Source: JBAXTE01 sp963556065
Lineage (GTDB): Bacteria > Bacteroidota > Bacteroidia > Bacteroidales > WCHB1-69
Direction: 5' to 3'
Length of the DNA stretch: 64,000 bases
Assembly (NCBI GenBank): GCA_963556065.3
Contig: CAUVYH020000027.1
Coordinates: forward strand, 62,001 to 126,000
Shown here piece by piece: positions 46,531 through 54,944 of the stretch (its first letter is position 1; every line of letters begins with the position of its first letter). The translations under genes were made by a program, and so were the position numbers. Below the pieces are notes generated by a model. That model did not search any database, had not been told where the DNA came from, and worked only from the letters and a program-made list of their open reading frames with translations.

Positions 46531-47174
46531 TTATTCTTCAATTTGATTTACTATCCAATTTGCCCATCCAACAATTGTTGAAGCTTTTCTAAAATAAGTT
46601 GAATCAGCAGTTACTTTAAAGAGTTTTGAACGTCCCATTATCTCTACAATGGTTGCTTTGTTTGGCATAACCCCGTTTTCAAGATATTGTTTTAATGTTT
46701 GTTTAAATGCAGAATGCGAAACAATTAGTTTTACAAACTCTTTTTGTCTGTCAAAAAGGTTTGTGCTGAACACTTGTTTTCCTTTGTTTGTCAAGAAACA
46801 ACATGTTAGACCACTTAAAGGATCTCGCCCAATTTCAACCTGCGAATTTTCAACGTTAACTTTGAATAAACCTTTAGAAGAATTGATATTGAATTAAAAG
46901 AGGATGAACTCATTCGTCCACAAACTGTTGGTAATAAATTTTCTTCTTCAGTAAAATTGTGCAATATTTTTGAAACGAAAGCACTGTTAATTGCTGTAGC
47001 TTCACTTGTGATATTCTCAAGGCTTTCTAAAAAAGTAGGAAATTCAATAGATGTAATTTCAATTTCATCTGTATTGAAATCGCAAAATGTTTCAAATGTG
47101 CCAATAATATAACCGCCTCTTGAACTTGGCAAAATTGATAAATTGTTGTCTGCAAAAAGTCTAGGTAGCTGGGA
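46531..47174 (-). pseudogene. Decayed type II restriction endonuclease, 3' part
   Basis: The remnant begins without a start after a stop at 47175-47177 (frame: QLPRLFADNNLSILPSSRGG). ILPSSRGGYIIGTFETF, TSEATAINSAFVSKIL and LPTVCGRMSSSSF are typical of a type II endonuclease family often paired with Dam-type methylases. The frame is lost near 46885 and resumes as NSSKGLFKVNVENSQVEIGRDPLSGLTCCFLTNKGKQVF, ending in a helical C-terminal domain (ASTIVGWANWIVNQIEE). The first part of the gene is absent and there is one indel, so it is not functional. Its replacement may be the intact endonuclease at 47490. Confidence 0.7.
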
Positions 47175-47232
47175 TTAATAATTATTTGGATATGTACCCT
47201 TTTAGGTTGGGCAATACGTTAAATACGTTACA

Positions 47233-47265
47233 ATTCCGCACTCTTCCTTCGTCAGGGTGTGGAAT
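47233..47265. repeat. Hairpin in the spacer upstream of the endonuclease remnant
   Basis: Arms 47233-47244 and 47254-47265 pair over 12 positions (two G-T pairs), with a 9-nt loop. It is followed by CACTTCTATCCCTCACGCAA, which recurs with two changes near 9140. Confidence 0.5.
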
Positions 47266-47293
47266 TTTCACTTCTATCCCTCACGCAATAAAA

Positions 47294-47488
47294 TCATGTA
47301 AGATTAATTTCTTTATTAATCCAACGTGCTTTATTTTTATCCCAAAAATCATCTTCATCTTTATATTCGCGAAATTCGGCATTATCACCACCTTCTAAAC
47401 CATCACAAAATCCTACATTGTATGCATTTTTTACAAGTTGTTCTACTTCAAGCAGCGTATAAGTTTTGTCATTTTCCATATTAATCAT
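47294..47488 (-). CDS. Small acidic protein in the restriction-modification operon
   Basis: 64 residues (MINMENDKTYTLLEVEQLVK, then NAYNVGFCDGLEGGDNAEF). No domain is recognised. The phrase YNVGFCDGLEGG resembles the AYEx-GYxxG pattern of the small Cys protein at 46260. It ends the operon methylase-endonuclease-this gene, 1 nt downstream of the endonuclease stop, so it is probably co-translated. Confidence 0.5.
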   Translation of the reverse strand: MINMENDKTYTLLEVEQLVKNAYNVGFCDGLEGGDNAEFREYKDEDDFWDKNKARWINKEINLT

Positions 47489-47489
47489 A

Positions 47490-48218
47490 TTATAATTGAC
47501 CTAATTTATCTAATTCAAACATTTTAGTGTGCAAATCTGAAACAAACTGATAATCAAGAAACTTAACTCTATTTTTAATATCTTTAAATGATGAATAATT
47601 CATTTTTTTCAAATATTCATTATTTCTATGTTCAGAACTTACAATATAAAAACGAGTGTAAAAATCTTGTAAATCATTAAACTTTAAAAGGGAATTTTGA
47701 ATATCCGTGGAATGTTCAACTTCAAAAACAGAGGACATTAATTTTCTATCATTAAACCAAATTACATCAATTGTTTTTGCTCTATTTACAATTTCTGAAT
47801 ATGAAAAATCTAAAATTTTATCTAAGGTGGAAATATCTTTTAGCGGTTTATTTAAAAATATTTTATTTTTATCTTGAGCTGGTATATAAGTTGACATTCC
47901 TTTCATGTTTCCTATTTCAAGAAGAAGACCTTGATAATATGAATGATTAAATTCTGAAAATTTTTCTGTATCTCTAACATCTTCCGATATAATACCCATA
48001 CTTTCAAATTTTGATTTAAATTTAGTTAAGGCATAAAGACCTGGTTTTATTTTATAAATATTCTTATCAAGTTGAACAATTCTTCTTATGCTTGCATATG
48101 GTGTTTTTGTTTTCCATTCACATTCTGGGATTTTAAATACTTCTTGATTTAGTTGACCAAGAGTTGCTATGCCTCCAAGTTTTTCTATTGTGTGTATTAC
48201 AGCTTCGTTTTGTTTCAT
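47490..48218 (-). CDS. Type II restriction endonuclease with N-terminal winged helix
   Basis: 242 residues. The first 65 residues are a HARE-HTH-like winged helix (AVIHTIEKLGGIATLGQLNQEVF, YASIRRIVQLDKNIYKIKPGLYAL). The rest contains a nuclease-like core: TIDVIWFNDRKLMSSVFEVEHSTDI, with Asp and Glu-x-Glu in the positions expected of a PD-(D/E)xK enzyme, and FYTRFYIVSSEHR. It starts 3 nt after the methylase stop. The likely target is the sequence modified by that methylase. Confidence 0.75.
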   Translation of the reverse strand: MKQNEAVIHTIEKLGGIATLGQLNQEVFKIPECEWKTKTPYASIRRIVQLDKNIYKIKPGLYALTKFKSKFESMGIISEDVRDTEKFSEFNHSYYQGLLLEIGNMKGMSTYIPAQDKNKIFLNKPLKDISTLDKILDFSYSEIVNRAKTIDVIWFNDRKLMSSVFEVEHSTDIQNSLLKFNDLQDFYTRFYIVSSEHRNNEYLKKMNYSSFKDIKNRVKFLDYQFVSDLHTKMFELDKLGQL

Positions 48219-48221
48219 AAT

Positions 48222-49055
48222 TTAAGAAGCAATTTTATATACTATTTCACCACGATCCGATCCATTGGAATTAATTACTCGGGTCGCTTTAACAGTTGTT
48301 ATAATATATTTATTGTATTGATCTTTTATAATTGGAGCTGATGAATTTGAAAGTAGAAATTTAACTCCTTTTGCATTTAGCTCATCACAAGCTTCTCTTA
48401 ATCTTATTTGATCAAAAATATCCCAACCTCCTTGAACATACCCAGTAAAATTTGAATTTTCAGAAATTGGATGATATGGTGGATCTAAATAAACAAAAGT
48501 ACTTTCATTAGCTTCAACTAAAACATCAGCATAATCACCGCTTTTTATAATAATATTGTTTGTGTTCAAATAATTATTAACGGCTTTCAAAGTCGGTTCA
48601 TTTACAATATTTGGATTTTTGTAGCGGCCAAATGGTGCGTTAAATTCACCAGCATTGTTTACTCTATAAAGACCATTAAAGCAAGTTTTGTTAAGAAAAA
48701 TAATCCTTGAAGCTCTTTGAACTGATGAAAGTTCCTTAAATTCTAGTGTTCTATCTAATCCACGAATTTGGTAAAAATAATCTGACTCATTTTGATGTGT
48801 CTTTAAGTCTTTAATAAGTTCATCAAGTTTGTCTTTGATAACTAAATATACATTTATAAGTTCTTCGTTAAAATCATTGATTATTGCATTTTTTGGTTGC
48901 AAATTAAAAAAAACAGCTCCTCCACCAACAAATGGTTCTATGTATTTATATTCTCTAATATTTTTTGGTAATTGATCAACAATTGAAGGCATTAGCTGTC
49001 TTTTGCCTCCAACCCATTTCATGAATGGTGTCACTAATTTGTTGATTTTAGCCAT
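48222..49055 (-). CDS. DNA adenine methylase (Dam/DpnM type)
   Basis: 277 residues of the alpha-class N6-adenine methylases. KWVGGKRQLMPSIVDQLP, then YIEPFVGGGAVFFNLQPKNAIINDFNEELINVY (AdoMet site), NAPFGRYKNPNI, and STFVYLDPPYHP (catalytic DPPY). Dam/DpnM relatives modify GATC or similar sites, but the site cannot be read from sequence. First gene of the restriction-modification operon. The region is markedly more AT-rich than the glycogen and rho genes, consistent with transfer. Confidence 0.92.
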   Translation of the reverse strand: MAKINKLVTPFMKWVGGKRQLMPSIVDQLPKNIREYKYIEPFVGGGAVFFNLQPKNAIINDFNEELINVYLVIKDKLDELIKDLKTHQNESDYFYQIRGLDRTLEFKELSSVQRASRIIFLNKTCFNGLYRVNNAGEFNAPFGRYKNPNIVNEPTLKAVNNYLNTNNIIIKSGDYADVLVEANESTFVYLDPPYHPISENSNFTGYVQGGWDIFDQIRLREACDELNAKGVKFLLSNSSAPIIKDQYNKYIITTVKATRVINSNGSDRGEIVYKIAS

Positions 49056-49162
49056 TTTAAGTTTCTTTTAATTATTAAGTTATCGTAACATGCAAAGATA
49101 GTAATTTTGAGTATGTCCTTTTAATTTTTGTTATCATTATTTTGCAAAATAAGCAAAAAAGA

Positions 49163-49194
49163 CCTTCCGTGTGTAAAGGCTCACACACGAAAGG
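49163..49194. terminator. Hairpin between methyltransferase and methylase genes
   Basis: Arms 49163-49174 and 49183-49194 (CCTTCCGTGTGT/ACACACGAAAGG, one mismatch), 8-nt loop, with A-rich and T-rich flanks. It is placed before the Dam gene on the minus strand. Confidence 0.5.
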
Positions 49195-49248
49195 AATTTT
49201 CTAATACACGTTGCAATCAAGCTGCAGATTTACGGCTGACTTCATTCG

Positions 49249-50025
49249 CTAAATTTTCTTTCCAATATAAAATACATAACCGTAATATGCTTTGTATTTT
49301 TGATATAACGTTGCTTCGTACCGCTGATAGTCGATAAACTCTTCTGCGGTTTTGTTGCCGTTATATTTTTTCAGAAAGGATATTTGAGTCTCTTGCATAA
49401 CGGAATAATAATCTGTCCAACAAGTTTCGGGCACAACAAAAGCGGCAATCGGAAGATAACCTGCTTTTTGCATTTGATCAACCTTATTCGAAATTGTATC
49501 TATTTCGGGATAAGCTTTTTGCCAAAACTCCTGAATTTCGGCGGGTCGCTCTTCGGTAAACCAAGTGTTTTCGGTAACGGCAATGTATCCGCCTTGTTTC
49601 AGAAATTTTCGCCATTCGTTTAGTCCACGTTTAAATCCAATGTTGTAAATTGCGCCTTCCGACCAAATCAGGTCTAATTCTTCCTCCTGAAACGGGAGAT
49701 TTTCCATATTGCCGACAATGCTTTTCATCCTGTTGTGGAGATTTTTGCTTTGGGCGTTTCGGTTAAATTGATTAACAAAATCAGGCCATAACTCAATGCC
49801 GATAATTTCGCACGGGGTGTTTTGTGCCAACACCATGGTTTGGCCGCCTGTACCGCAACCGACATCGGCAACTTTAGACTTTTCGGTAAGGTGATCTATA
49901 AAACCCAATGCTTTGAGCGTTATTTCGGGACTTCCGGGCCCTTGTCGTTCTACACTCGAAAAATAGTCATAAATCACATTCAGGTCAAATTCGTGAATTG
50001 TCTGTTTTTCATTTTCCTTGTTCAT
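49249..50025 (-). CDS. Class I SAM-dependent methyltransferase
   Basis: 258 residues. Motif I is VADVGCGTGGQTMVLA (about residues 52-67), motif II IIGIELWPDFV, then NMENLPFQEEELDLIWSEGAIYNIGF and YIAVTENTWFTEERPAEI. It resembles UbiE/small-molecule methyltransferases widespread in Bacteroidota (substrate unknown). The C-terminal part (DYQRYEATLYQKYKAYYGYVFYIGKK) is shared by the subfamily. Not linked by close spacing to neighbours. Confidence 0.85.
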   Translation of the reverse strand: MNKENEKQTIHEFDLNVIYDYFSSVERQGPGSPEITLKALGFIDHLTEKSKVADVGCGTGGQTMVLAQNTPCEIIGIELWPDFVNQFNRNAQSKNLHNRMKSIVGNMENLPFQEEELDLIWSEGAIYNIGFKRGLNEWRKFLKQGGYIAVTENTWFTEERPAEIQEFWQKAYPEIDTISNKVDQMQKAGYLPIAAFVVPETCWTDYYSVMQETQISFLKKYNGNKTAEEFIDYQRYEATLYQKYKAYYGYVFYIGKKI

Positions 50026-50277
50026 TTTCTTTTATTTTGTTGCATACGCGCAAAAGCATAACAATACTTTCATTGCTGTACGCAGGTTAAAAACTTAAAT
50101 TAATTCAATAGAAAACCGCTCTCGAAAAGGATTATCCGAGAACCGATAAAGATACAATCTATACCAAAAGTGTAGATTGTTTACAGCACAATGTCCGAAT
50201 TAAGTATAAACATCCAATTGCTTTTTAATGGGACAAAGATATAAAAAATAACGTATAAAATTATATGCAGTTGGCGA

Positions 50278-50493
50278 TTGCGGGGAATTTTTCGATCCAC
50301 CACCACTGAAGTTTGAGTGGGCTACAAACCTTGAATGCCCACTGAACCCCTTATTGCTGCTATACTTTGCTGATTTCGTCAATTGGCGGAAACCGCTGTG
50401 TGCCGGAACCGTTTGGTTTTACACTGAGCGAAGTTGAAGCGAGCGCTCCGTTAGCTTATCTGGCGGGGCGGTCTATTCGACTAGGGGCTGGGG
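50278..50493. repeat. 216-bp dispersed repeat, copy 1
   Basis: It aligns end to end with 54945-55160 at high identity; shared tracts include TTTTCGATCCACCACCAC, GGTTTTACACTGAGCGAAG and GCTACAAACCTTGAATGCCC. It contains a GTGGGC/GCCCAC hairpin (GTGGGC..14..GCCCAC on the minus strand). It starts directly after the stop of the flavodoxin-like gene, in minus-strand direction. No coding potential. The sequence between 50026 and 50277 is AT-rich with no gene seen. Confidence 0.75.
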
Positions 50494-51071
50494 TTATTTC
50501 ATTTTACGCCCCATTTTTTCCATTTTTTTCAACCATCTTTTTCTGTTTATTTCTTCTGAATTTTTCACAGGTGTAAAGATCGTGCTTCTTACTTGTTTAA
50601 AACCACAAAATTGTAAAACTGATTTCTTCAATGAATTGATACCCTGACCTTTTATAAATTATATAGTAGTACCAGAGAGGAGTGTCCATAGTAGTAATAA
50701 TTCGCGCTGTTTTCCCTTTCATTAATGGAATAGGCAGTAGATCGTGTTTTTGATATTTAAACGCATATCCGGGAAGAAATAATCTGTCGATAAATCCTTT
50801 AAAACAATGCTGGATATGTACCCCACCATGTTGGATAGATAAATACCAAATGATCGGCTTCGGTGATAAGTTTTTGTAATTCTGCTAAATCAGGTTCTAA
50901 CTCCATTTGTATATTATATCCGTATTTTAAGTTAGGATTAAACTTAAGATTTGAAAGGTGGATTAAATGACAAACATTGCCTGCCTTATCGGCTCCAAGT
51001 TTGTAGTTCTCAGCCAATGCATGGCAAAAACTATTGTTATCGGGATGTCCGTTAATTACAACAATATTCAT
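50494..51071 (-). pseudogene. Flavodoxin-fold NAD(P)H oxidoreductase with two frame breaks
   Basis: The gene starts MNIVVINGHPDNNSFCHALA. The frame is lost after PTWWGTYPALF at a run of four A (50801-50804, plus strand), where one base fewer restores KGFIDRLFLPGYAF, and again at a run of four T (50650-50653), where one fewer restores YKGQGINSLKKS. With both corrected it is 191 residues, ends KKMEKMGRKMK at a TAA (50494-50496), and matches the Flavodoxin_2/NQO family (PTWWG...LKGFIDR). The family reduces quinones or azo compounds with FMN. It is the last gene of the Crp-lipoprotein-barrel operon (6 nt gap). Confidence 0.8.
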
Positions 51072-51077
51072 AAAGAA

Positions 51078-51596
51078 TTAAAAACTAAATCCATAGCCCA
51101 TTGAAAAATACAAAGGCGTTAGTTTTAATGTTCCGATGGTTGATCCATTCACTATATCGGATGAATACTGCTCTTTATAATCCTTTTTACCATACCTGTA
51201 GCCTGCATCAACAAATATTCTGTGTTTGCCGGTTTCCCCTAAAAGCCTTGTGTAACGAGTGCCTGCATATACCAAGGGAACGGTAATAGAATAATAATCA
51301 TTGTTTGTGAAATATAATCCGAATCCGGCATGAATTGAAATCTGATTTTTGGAATTGGAAAGAGCTGTATAACCCAATCCTAACCTGCTTGTAAAATCAT
51401 CATAGTTGTTGTTAATATCCTGATTGGCTATACCTGCATGCAACTCCGCAAATAGTCTTTCAGTTAGAATCTTATGCTCAAGCCCAAGTTCAACCTGGTT
51501 ATACGATAGTTGAAATGTAATCGTTTTTCTATCTTGAGCTTTTGTATTTTGCGACAATAGGAAAACAAAAAATGTAATTGCAAATATTTTTTTCAT
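51078..51596 (-). CDS. Outer membrane beta-barrel protein, small
   Basis: 172 residues. Signal peptide MKKIFAITFFVFLLSQNTKA, then about eight alternating strands (TITFQLSYNQVELGLEHKIL, FAELHAGIANQD, LGLGYTALSN, QISIHAGFGLYF, RIFVDAGYRYGK, LTPLYFSMGYGFSF) ending in a C-terminal Phe. The length fits an 8-stranded barrel. It has no recognised ligand. It lies 5 nt downstream of the lipoprotein gene. Confidence 0.75.
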   Translation of the reverse strand: MKKIFAITFFVFLLSQNTKAQDRKTITFQLSYNQVELGLEHKILTERLFAELHAGIANQDINNNYDDFTSRLGLGYTALSNSKNQISIHAGFGLYFTNNDYYSITVPLVYAGTRYTRLLGETGKHRIFVDAGYRYGKKDYKEQYSSDIVNGSTIGTLKLTPLYFSMGYGFSF

Positions 51597-51601
51597 GCTT
51601 A

Positions 51602-52321
51602 TTATTTTATAGTCACATTTATACTTTTCACAATAGTTTTTGCGGTGGTTAATGTTTGCGTATCCGGATAGATATTACCGTCAGAACCATCGGAACTACT
51701 GTGCCCAATTAGCACAAGGACAGTACTTTTTGTTTCGGGATATATTGTTGCAGAGTACACAACGGCAGGCTGGCCGCTCCCCATCTCCCCACCGGAATAG
51801 TTATCATTACCTTCTTTTGCGTCTTTAGGATAATAGTTGTTAAAATCAACAGAATGGTTGAATTCAGCCTTTATTACAAACGGTTTTTTAAGATTTACAG
51901 GCGTTATTTTTATAGTTTTATTCTCTTTGGGCGTTGCTCCGGTAATCCCGTCCGTTAGCGGGTGTTCCTTTGTTGGTAAAAGCAAACCGTCTTCATACAC
52001 AACCCCGCGTTGATGGCACCAATACGGCAAAGCCTCTTTTCTGCGGTTGCCGTTATTGCTTATCCACCCTTCTGAGGCAATTTTATAGGTTGCAAATACG
52101 GTTGAAATATAATTTCCGGAGGTGTCTTCCAACCAAATTGCAAATTGCGGCGGGTTCTTTTTAGTTAAGCCAAGGAATAATGGGAAATCGTGCAACCAAT
52201 GGTCCCCTGTTTTAATTTCAATTTCAATATCTCCACTTTCGAAAGATAATTCTTCTTTTTCGCATGACTGTAAAACAAGCATGCACGCTAAAATTAAAAT
52301 GTTTAAACTTGTCATTTTCAT
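51602..52321 (-). CDS. Lipoprotein with DUF2271-like domain
   Basis: 239 residues from the ATG at 52321, which gives MKMTSLNILILACMLVLQSC (lipobox Cys20); an upstream ATG at 52396 would bury the lipobox. PQFAIWLEDTSGNYISTVFATYKIASEGW is close to the DUF2271 core, and WCHQRG, DGITGATPKEN and HSSSDGSDGNIYPDTQTL follow. Its position between a regulator and a barrel gene suggests a surface complex, possibly for heme or flavin-linked electron transfer given the flavodoxin-like gene downstream (inference). Confidence 0.72.
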   Translation of the reverse strand: MKMTSLNILILACMLVLQSCEKEELSFESGDIEIEIKTGDHWLHDFPLFLGLTKKNPPQFAIWLEDTSGNYISTVFATYKIASEGWISNNGNRRKEALPYWCHQRGVVYEDGLLLPTKEHPLTDGITGATPKENKTIKITPVNLKKPFVIKAEFNHSVDFNNYYPKDAKEGNDNYSGGEMGSGQPAVVYSATIYPETKSTVLVLIGHSSSDGSDGNIYPDTQTLTTAKTIVKSINVTIK

Positions 52322-52402
52322 TGTAATAAAATTATTAATGATGATTACAGTGCAAAGTAACAAACCAAGAAAATGAAAACTCTTGACAAATGTCAAAAAA
52401 AA

Positions 52403-52975
52403 CTATTGGACAGATTTTCTTATCCGGCTCAAAGTTTCTTGGGTTATTCCAAGGTATGAGGCAATATATTGTAATGGTATTGTATTAACATATTTTGGAT
52501 TCTTTTCCAACAATCTCTTGTATCGCATTTCTGCCGTCTGATTTAATAGTAAGAAAAGATGTTCTTCTGAAGTTATGGCTATTGCCTCCGCAATTAAACG
52601 CCCCAATCTTTCGATTTTAGGGTACTTGTCGTAAAGGTAAAGGAGGTCTGTTTTAGAAAATTCAAAAACTTCCATATCATCCATGGCTTGAACATTCACA
52701 AACGAAGGGCGTCCTGTGATAAAACTTGTATATGATGTAATAAATGAGGGCGCAAAATAAAAATCGCTCGTTATTTCATTTCCTTTAAAATCAATATGAT
52801 AAAATCGGAAATATCCTTCGGAAGTAAACCAAACTTTTTGACAAACCTTACCGGTTTCAGCAACAAGTTCATTTTTCTTTATCTTTTTACCGGTTAATAT
52901 TTTTTCAAGGAAACCGATTTCTTCCCTCGATAGTTGAATTAAATTATTAATATATCTATATAATGATTCTCTCAT
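52403..52975 (-). CDS. Crp/Fnr-family regulator (short)
   Basis: 190 residues, typical of the short Bacteroidota Crp-like regulators. Cyclic-nucleotide-like domain (VWFTSEGYFRFYHIDFKGNE, SFVNVQAMDDMEVFEFSKTDLLYL), long helix, then HTH (IPLQYIASYLGITQETLSRIRKS). Such proteins usually lack cNMP binding. It sits 81 nt upstream of the lipoprotein start and likely controls that operon. Confidence 0.88.
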   Translation of the reverse strand: MRESLYRYINNLIQLSREEIGFLEKILTGKKIKKNELVAETGKVCQKVWFTSEGYFRFYHIDFKGNEITSDFYFAPSFITSYTSFITGRPSFVNVQAMDDMEVFEFSKTDLLYLYDKYPKIERLGRLIAEAIAITSEEHLFLLLNQTAEMRYKRLLEKNPKYVNTIPLQYIASYLGITQETLSRIRKSVQ

Positions 52976-53001
52976 TTTTGTAGTAGTTTTTTACCCTTGC
53001 A

Positions 53002-53132
53002 GCCAACGGAGACGGCTTGGTGTAGTGGCGGACAGAATTCCAATTTTCTATCTAACCACCCCAAAGATATTTAATTTTGTTGAATTTCCAAAACCCAGTA
53101 CACCCCGCTATTGTGCCAAACTGCGGTTAGGC
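53002..53132 (-). repeat. 131-bp spacer element with nested inverted repeats
   Basis: On the minus strand it begins GCCTAAC (53126-53132), just after the PIN gene, and ends GTTGGC (53002-53007), just before the Crp gene. Inner arms GGTGTACTGG/CCACTACACC (53095-53104, 53019-53028) pair with one mismatch. Outer GCCTAAC/GTTGGC-like ends plus inner arms give the layout of an integron attC site, but the match is partial and unproven. Confidence 0.45.
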
Positions 53133-53160
53133 GTTCGGTTTTTTTGCCTTTTCGTTATTT

Positions 53161-53655
53161 CTAAAACGAGCATCTGAATTTAATTTCTAACTCTTCAATA
53201 AACTGAAAATCATTTATCCAGCGAACTCCCATATTGTCGCAAACATTTGGAATTTTAATTCTGTTAGAATTTAAGGCAGTTACTTTTTCTTCTTTTGTTA
53301 CTACTGTTGCATTCTCATGTATAGAGTGTGCAATTACCCATGGATCAGCCAAAGAACGTGCCCTCGTATTATCAACCAAATATACATGTTTTGGATTTGA
53401 TGAATAAATATTTTTTAGGCAATTTGCTACTTGTTCACTTACTTTCTTAATTGGAATTTTGCTACTTTTCAACCATTTAGAAAGTTTGTCTTCCGTTCTT
53501 ACAATTTCCTCATAAACATATTCTGGAATAAAAATCTTTTCTTGTTTGCCAAGTTCAATTAATATATCCCAATAGTCTGGACAAAATTTCGGATTGTAAT
53601 ATTTTTGCCACGCCTGAATTAGCATATTGGCATCTAAACAGTATTTATTTGCCAT
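53161..53655 (-). CDS. PIN-domain toxin (DUF4411 type)
   Basis: 164 residues. CLDANMLIQAWQKYYNP at the start holds the first PIN Asp (position 8), PEYVYEEI holds the acidic middle residue, and SLADPWVIAHSIHENATVVTKEEK holds the third Asp and the family tail. PIN domains are Mg-dependent RNases. It starts 6 nt after the stop of the HTH/ImmA-IrrE gene. The pair fits a toxin-antitoxin unit in which the upstream protein represses or neutralises the PIN enzyme. Confidence 0.87.
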   Translation of the reverse strand: MANKYCLDANMLIQAWQKYYNPKFCPDYWDILIELGKQEKIFIPEYVYEEIVRTEDKLSKWLKSSKIPIKKVSEQVANCLKNIYSSNPKHVYLVDNTRARSLADPWVIAHSIHENATVVTKEEKVTALNSNRIKIPNVCDNMGVRWINDFQFIEELEIKFRCSF

Positions 53656-53660
53656 TGAGT

Positions 53661-54839
53661 TTATCTAATTAATTGAGATTCTAATTTTTGAAATTTATTT
53701 ACTTGGACATTTAATAACTTACTTGCCAAAGTTGGTTCAATATAACCGCCTCGAAATGCGTCTAAAACAGTTTGAGTAAATAATCTACTATTTCTATTTA
53801 GTTGCAGTAAAAAATAATTAGGGCCACCTTTTTTTCCCTTCTCTTTTTGCTTTGCTTTTTTTTCTGCTTCTCTTTTTAAATATTCAGTAAAATCTATGTC
53901 TGCTTGTTTTTTAAGTTGCTGATAAGTAGAAACGGAAATAATATTAAGATTTAATGCTCTAACCAATAGAGCGAATGAACTTACTCCTAATTGTTTGGCA
54001 ATTTTAAAAATATCTTTTGAAGATTGGAATGATGAAACATTATAATTCAATACTATTTCTTTAGGCATAAGGGCATTTGCTGCTACTTCGTTGCAAAATA
54101 ACTCAACAGGATGAAATTTGTCCTTTTGTTTTAGTTCTGGTTCAACCTCATTTGATATTCCTGTTTCAGCAATCCAAATATGTGCTAATTCATGAACTAA
54201 TGTAAAAAGTTGCGGAGCATTCCAGTCTTCTGAATTTACAAAAACAAATGGAGCATGAGGGTCTGCAATTGCAAAACCTTGTAATTCTTCAGAGTCTAAT
54301 TTAAGTCGAGAATGAATAAAACTTGTCCGAGAGATAAATATTCCATTAGTTTCCGCTGCATCAATCCATTCTTTTATTTGATTATCAGATTTGTAAAATG
54401 AAGGATTGATCTTTAAAGTTTTAAGCATGTCGTTTGAAACTTCTTGGGGATTGTCATTCATGTTAAATCGTCCAACAAATGGCAGTATATCTTCTTGATT
54501 TTCTGAATAAACATCACTTATCCAAGCCTGTTTTTGCTGAATTTCTCTGATGATAAAAATCGAAGAAGTTGTCAATGATTTTGAACCCAATTTTCTGAAA
54601 TCTTGTAAAGGTTGAAAGTCTCGAGGAATTTCAGGTAAAAAGAAAAGAGCAAAAGGCCTTTTGTATGCTTTGGCTAATGTCTGTGCTTGCCTAATAGTAG
54701 GTTGGCTAGTGCCGGCTTCCCACTCCCTTAATTTTTCAATAGTTACAGAAACTTTGGCAGCAGCAATTTCTTCGGACATTCTTGCCGATTCCCTTGCCCA
54801 TTTTAGAACATTTGGTGTTATGTATGCTTTGTCTGCCAT
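53661..54839 (-). CDS. XRE HTH plus ImmA/IrrE peptidase-like regulator
   Basis: 392 residues. An N-terminal helix-turn-helix (SEEIAAAKVSVTIEKLREWEAGTSQPTIRQAQTLAKAYKRP), then an ImmA/IrrE zinc peptidase domain with LVHELAHIW (His216, Glu217, His220) and a later NEVAANALMPKE (third ligand). The C-terminal part is Lys-rich (EKKAKQKEKGKKGG). This family typically cleaves or binds a repressor; with a linked PIN gene it forms a known Xre-COG2856/PIN arrangement. TACTTTTG at 54848-54855 (minus strand) is a good -7 box, with a TTTTG 22 nt upstream. Confidence 0.9.
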   Translation of the reverse strand: MADKAYITPNVLKWARESARMSEEIAAAKVSVTIEKLREWEAGTSQPTIRQAQTLAKAYKRPFALFFLPEIPRDFQPLQDFRKLGSKSLTTSSIFIIREIQQKQAWISDVYSENQEDILPFVGRFNMNDNPQEVSNDMLKTLKINPSFYKSDNQIKEWIDAAETNGIFISRTSFIHSRLKLDSEELQGFAIADPHAPFVFVNSEDWNAPQLFTLVHELAHIWIAETGISNEVEPELKQKDKFHPVELFCNEVAANALMPKEIVLNYNVSSFQSSKDIFKIAKQLGVSSFALLVRALNLNIISVSTYQQLKKQADIDFTEYLKREAEKKAKQKEKGKKGGPNYFLLQLNRNSRLFTQTVLDAFRGGYIEPTLASKLLNVQVNKFQKLESQLIR

Positions 54840-54944
54840 AATAGTGTCAAAAGTACAAATTTTATAGTTAATTTTATCAAAATTCTTTTTGGTATTGTAG
54901 TTTTTTTAAGCTGGCGCATAATGGTGGATATGTGTCGTAAGGGG

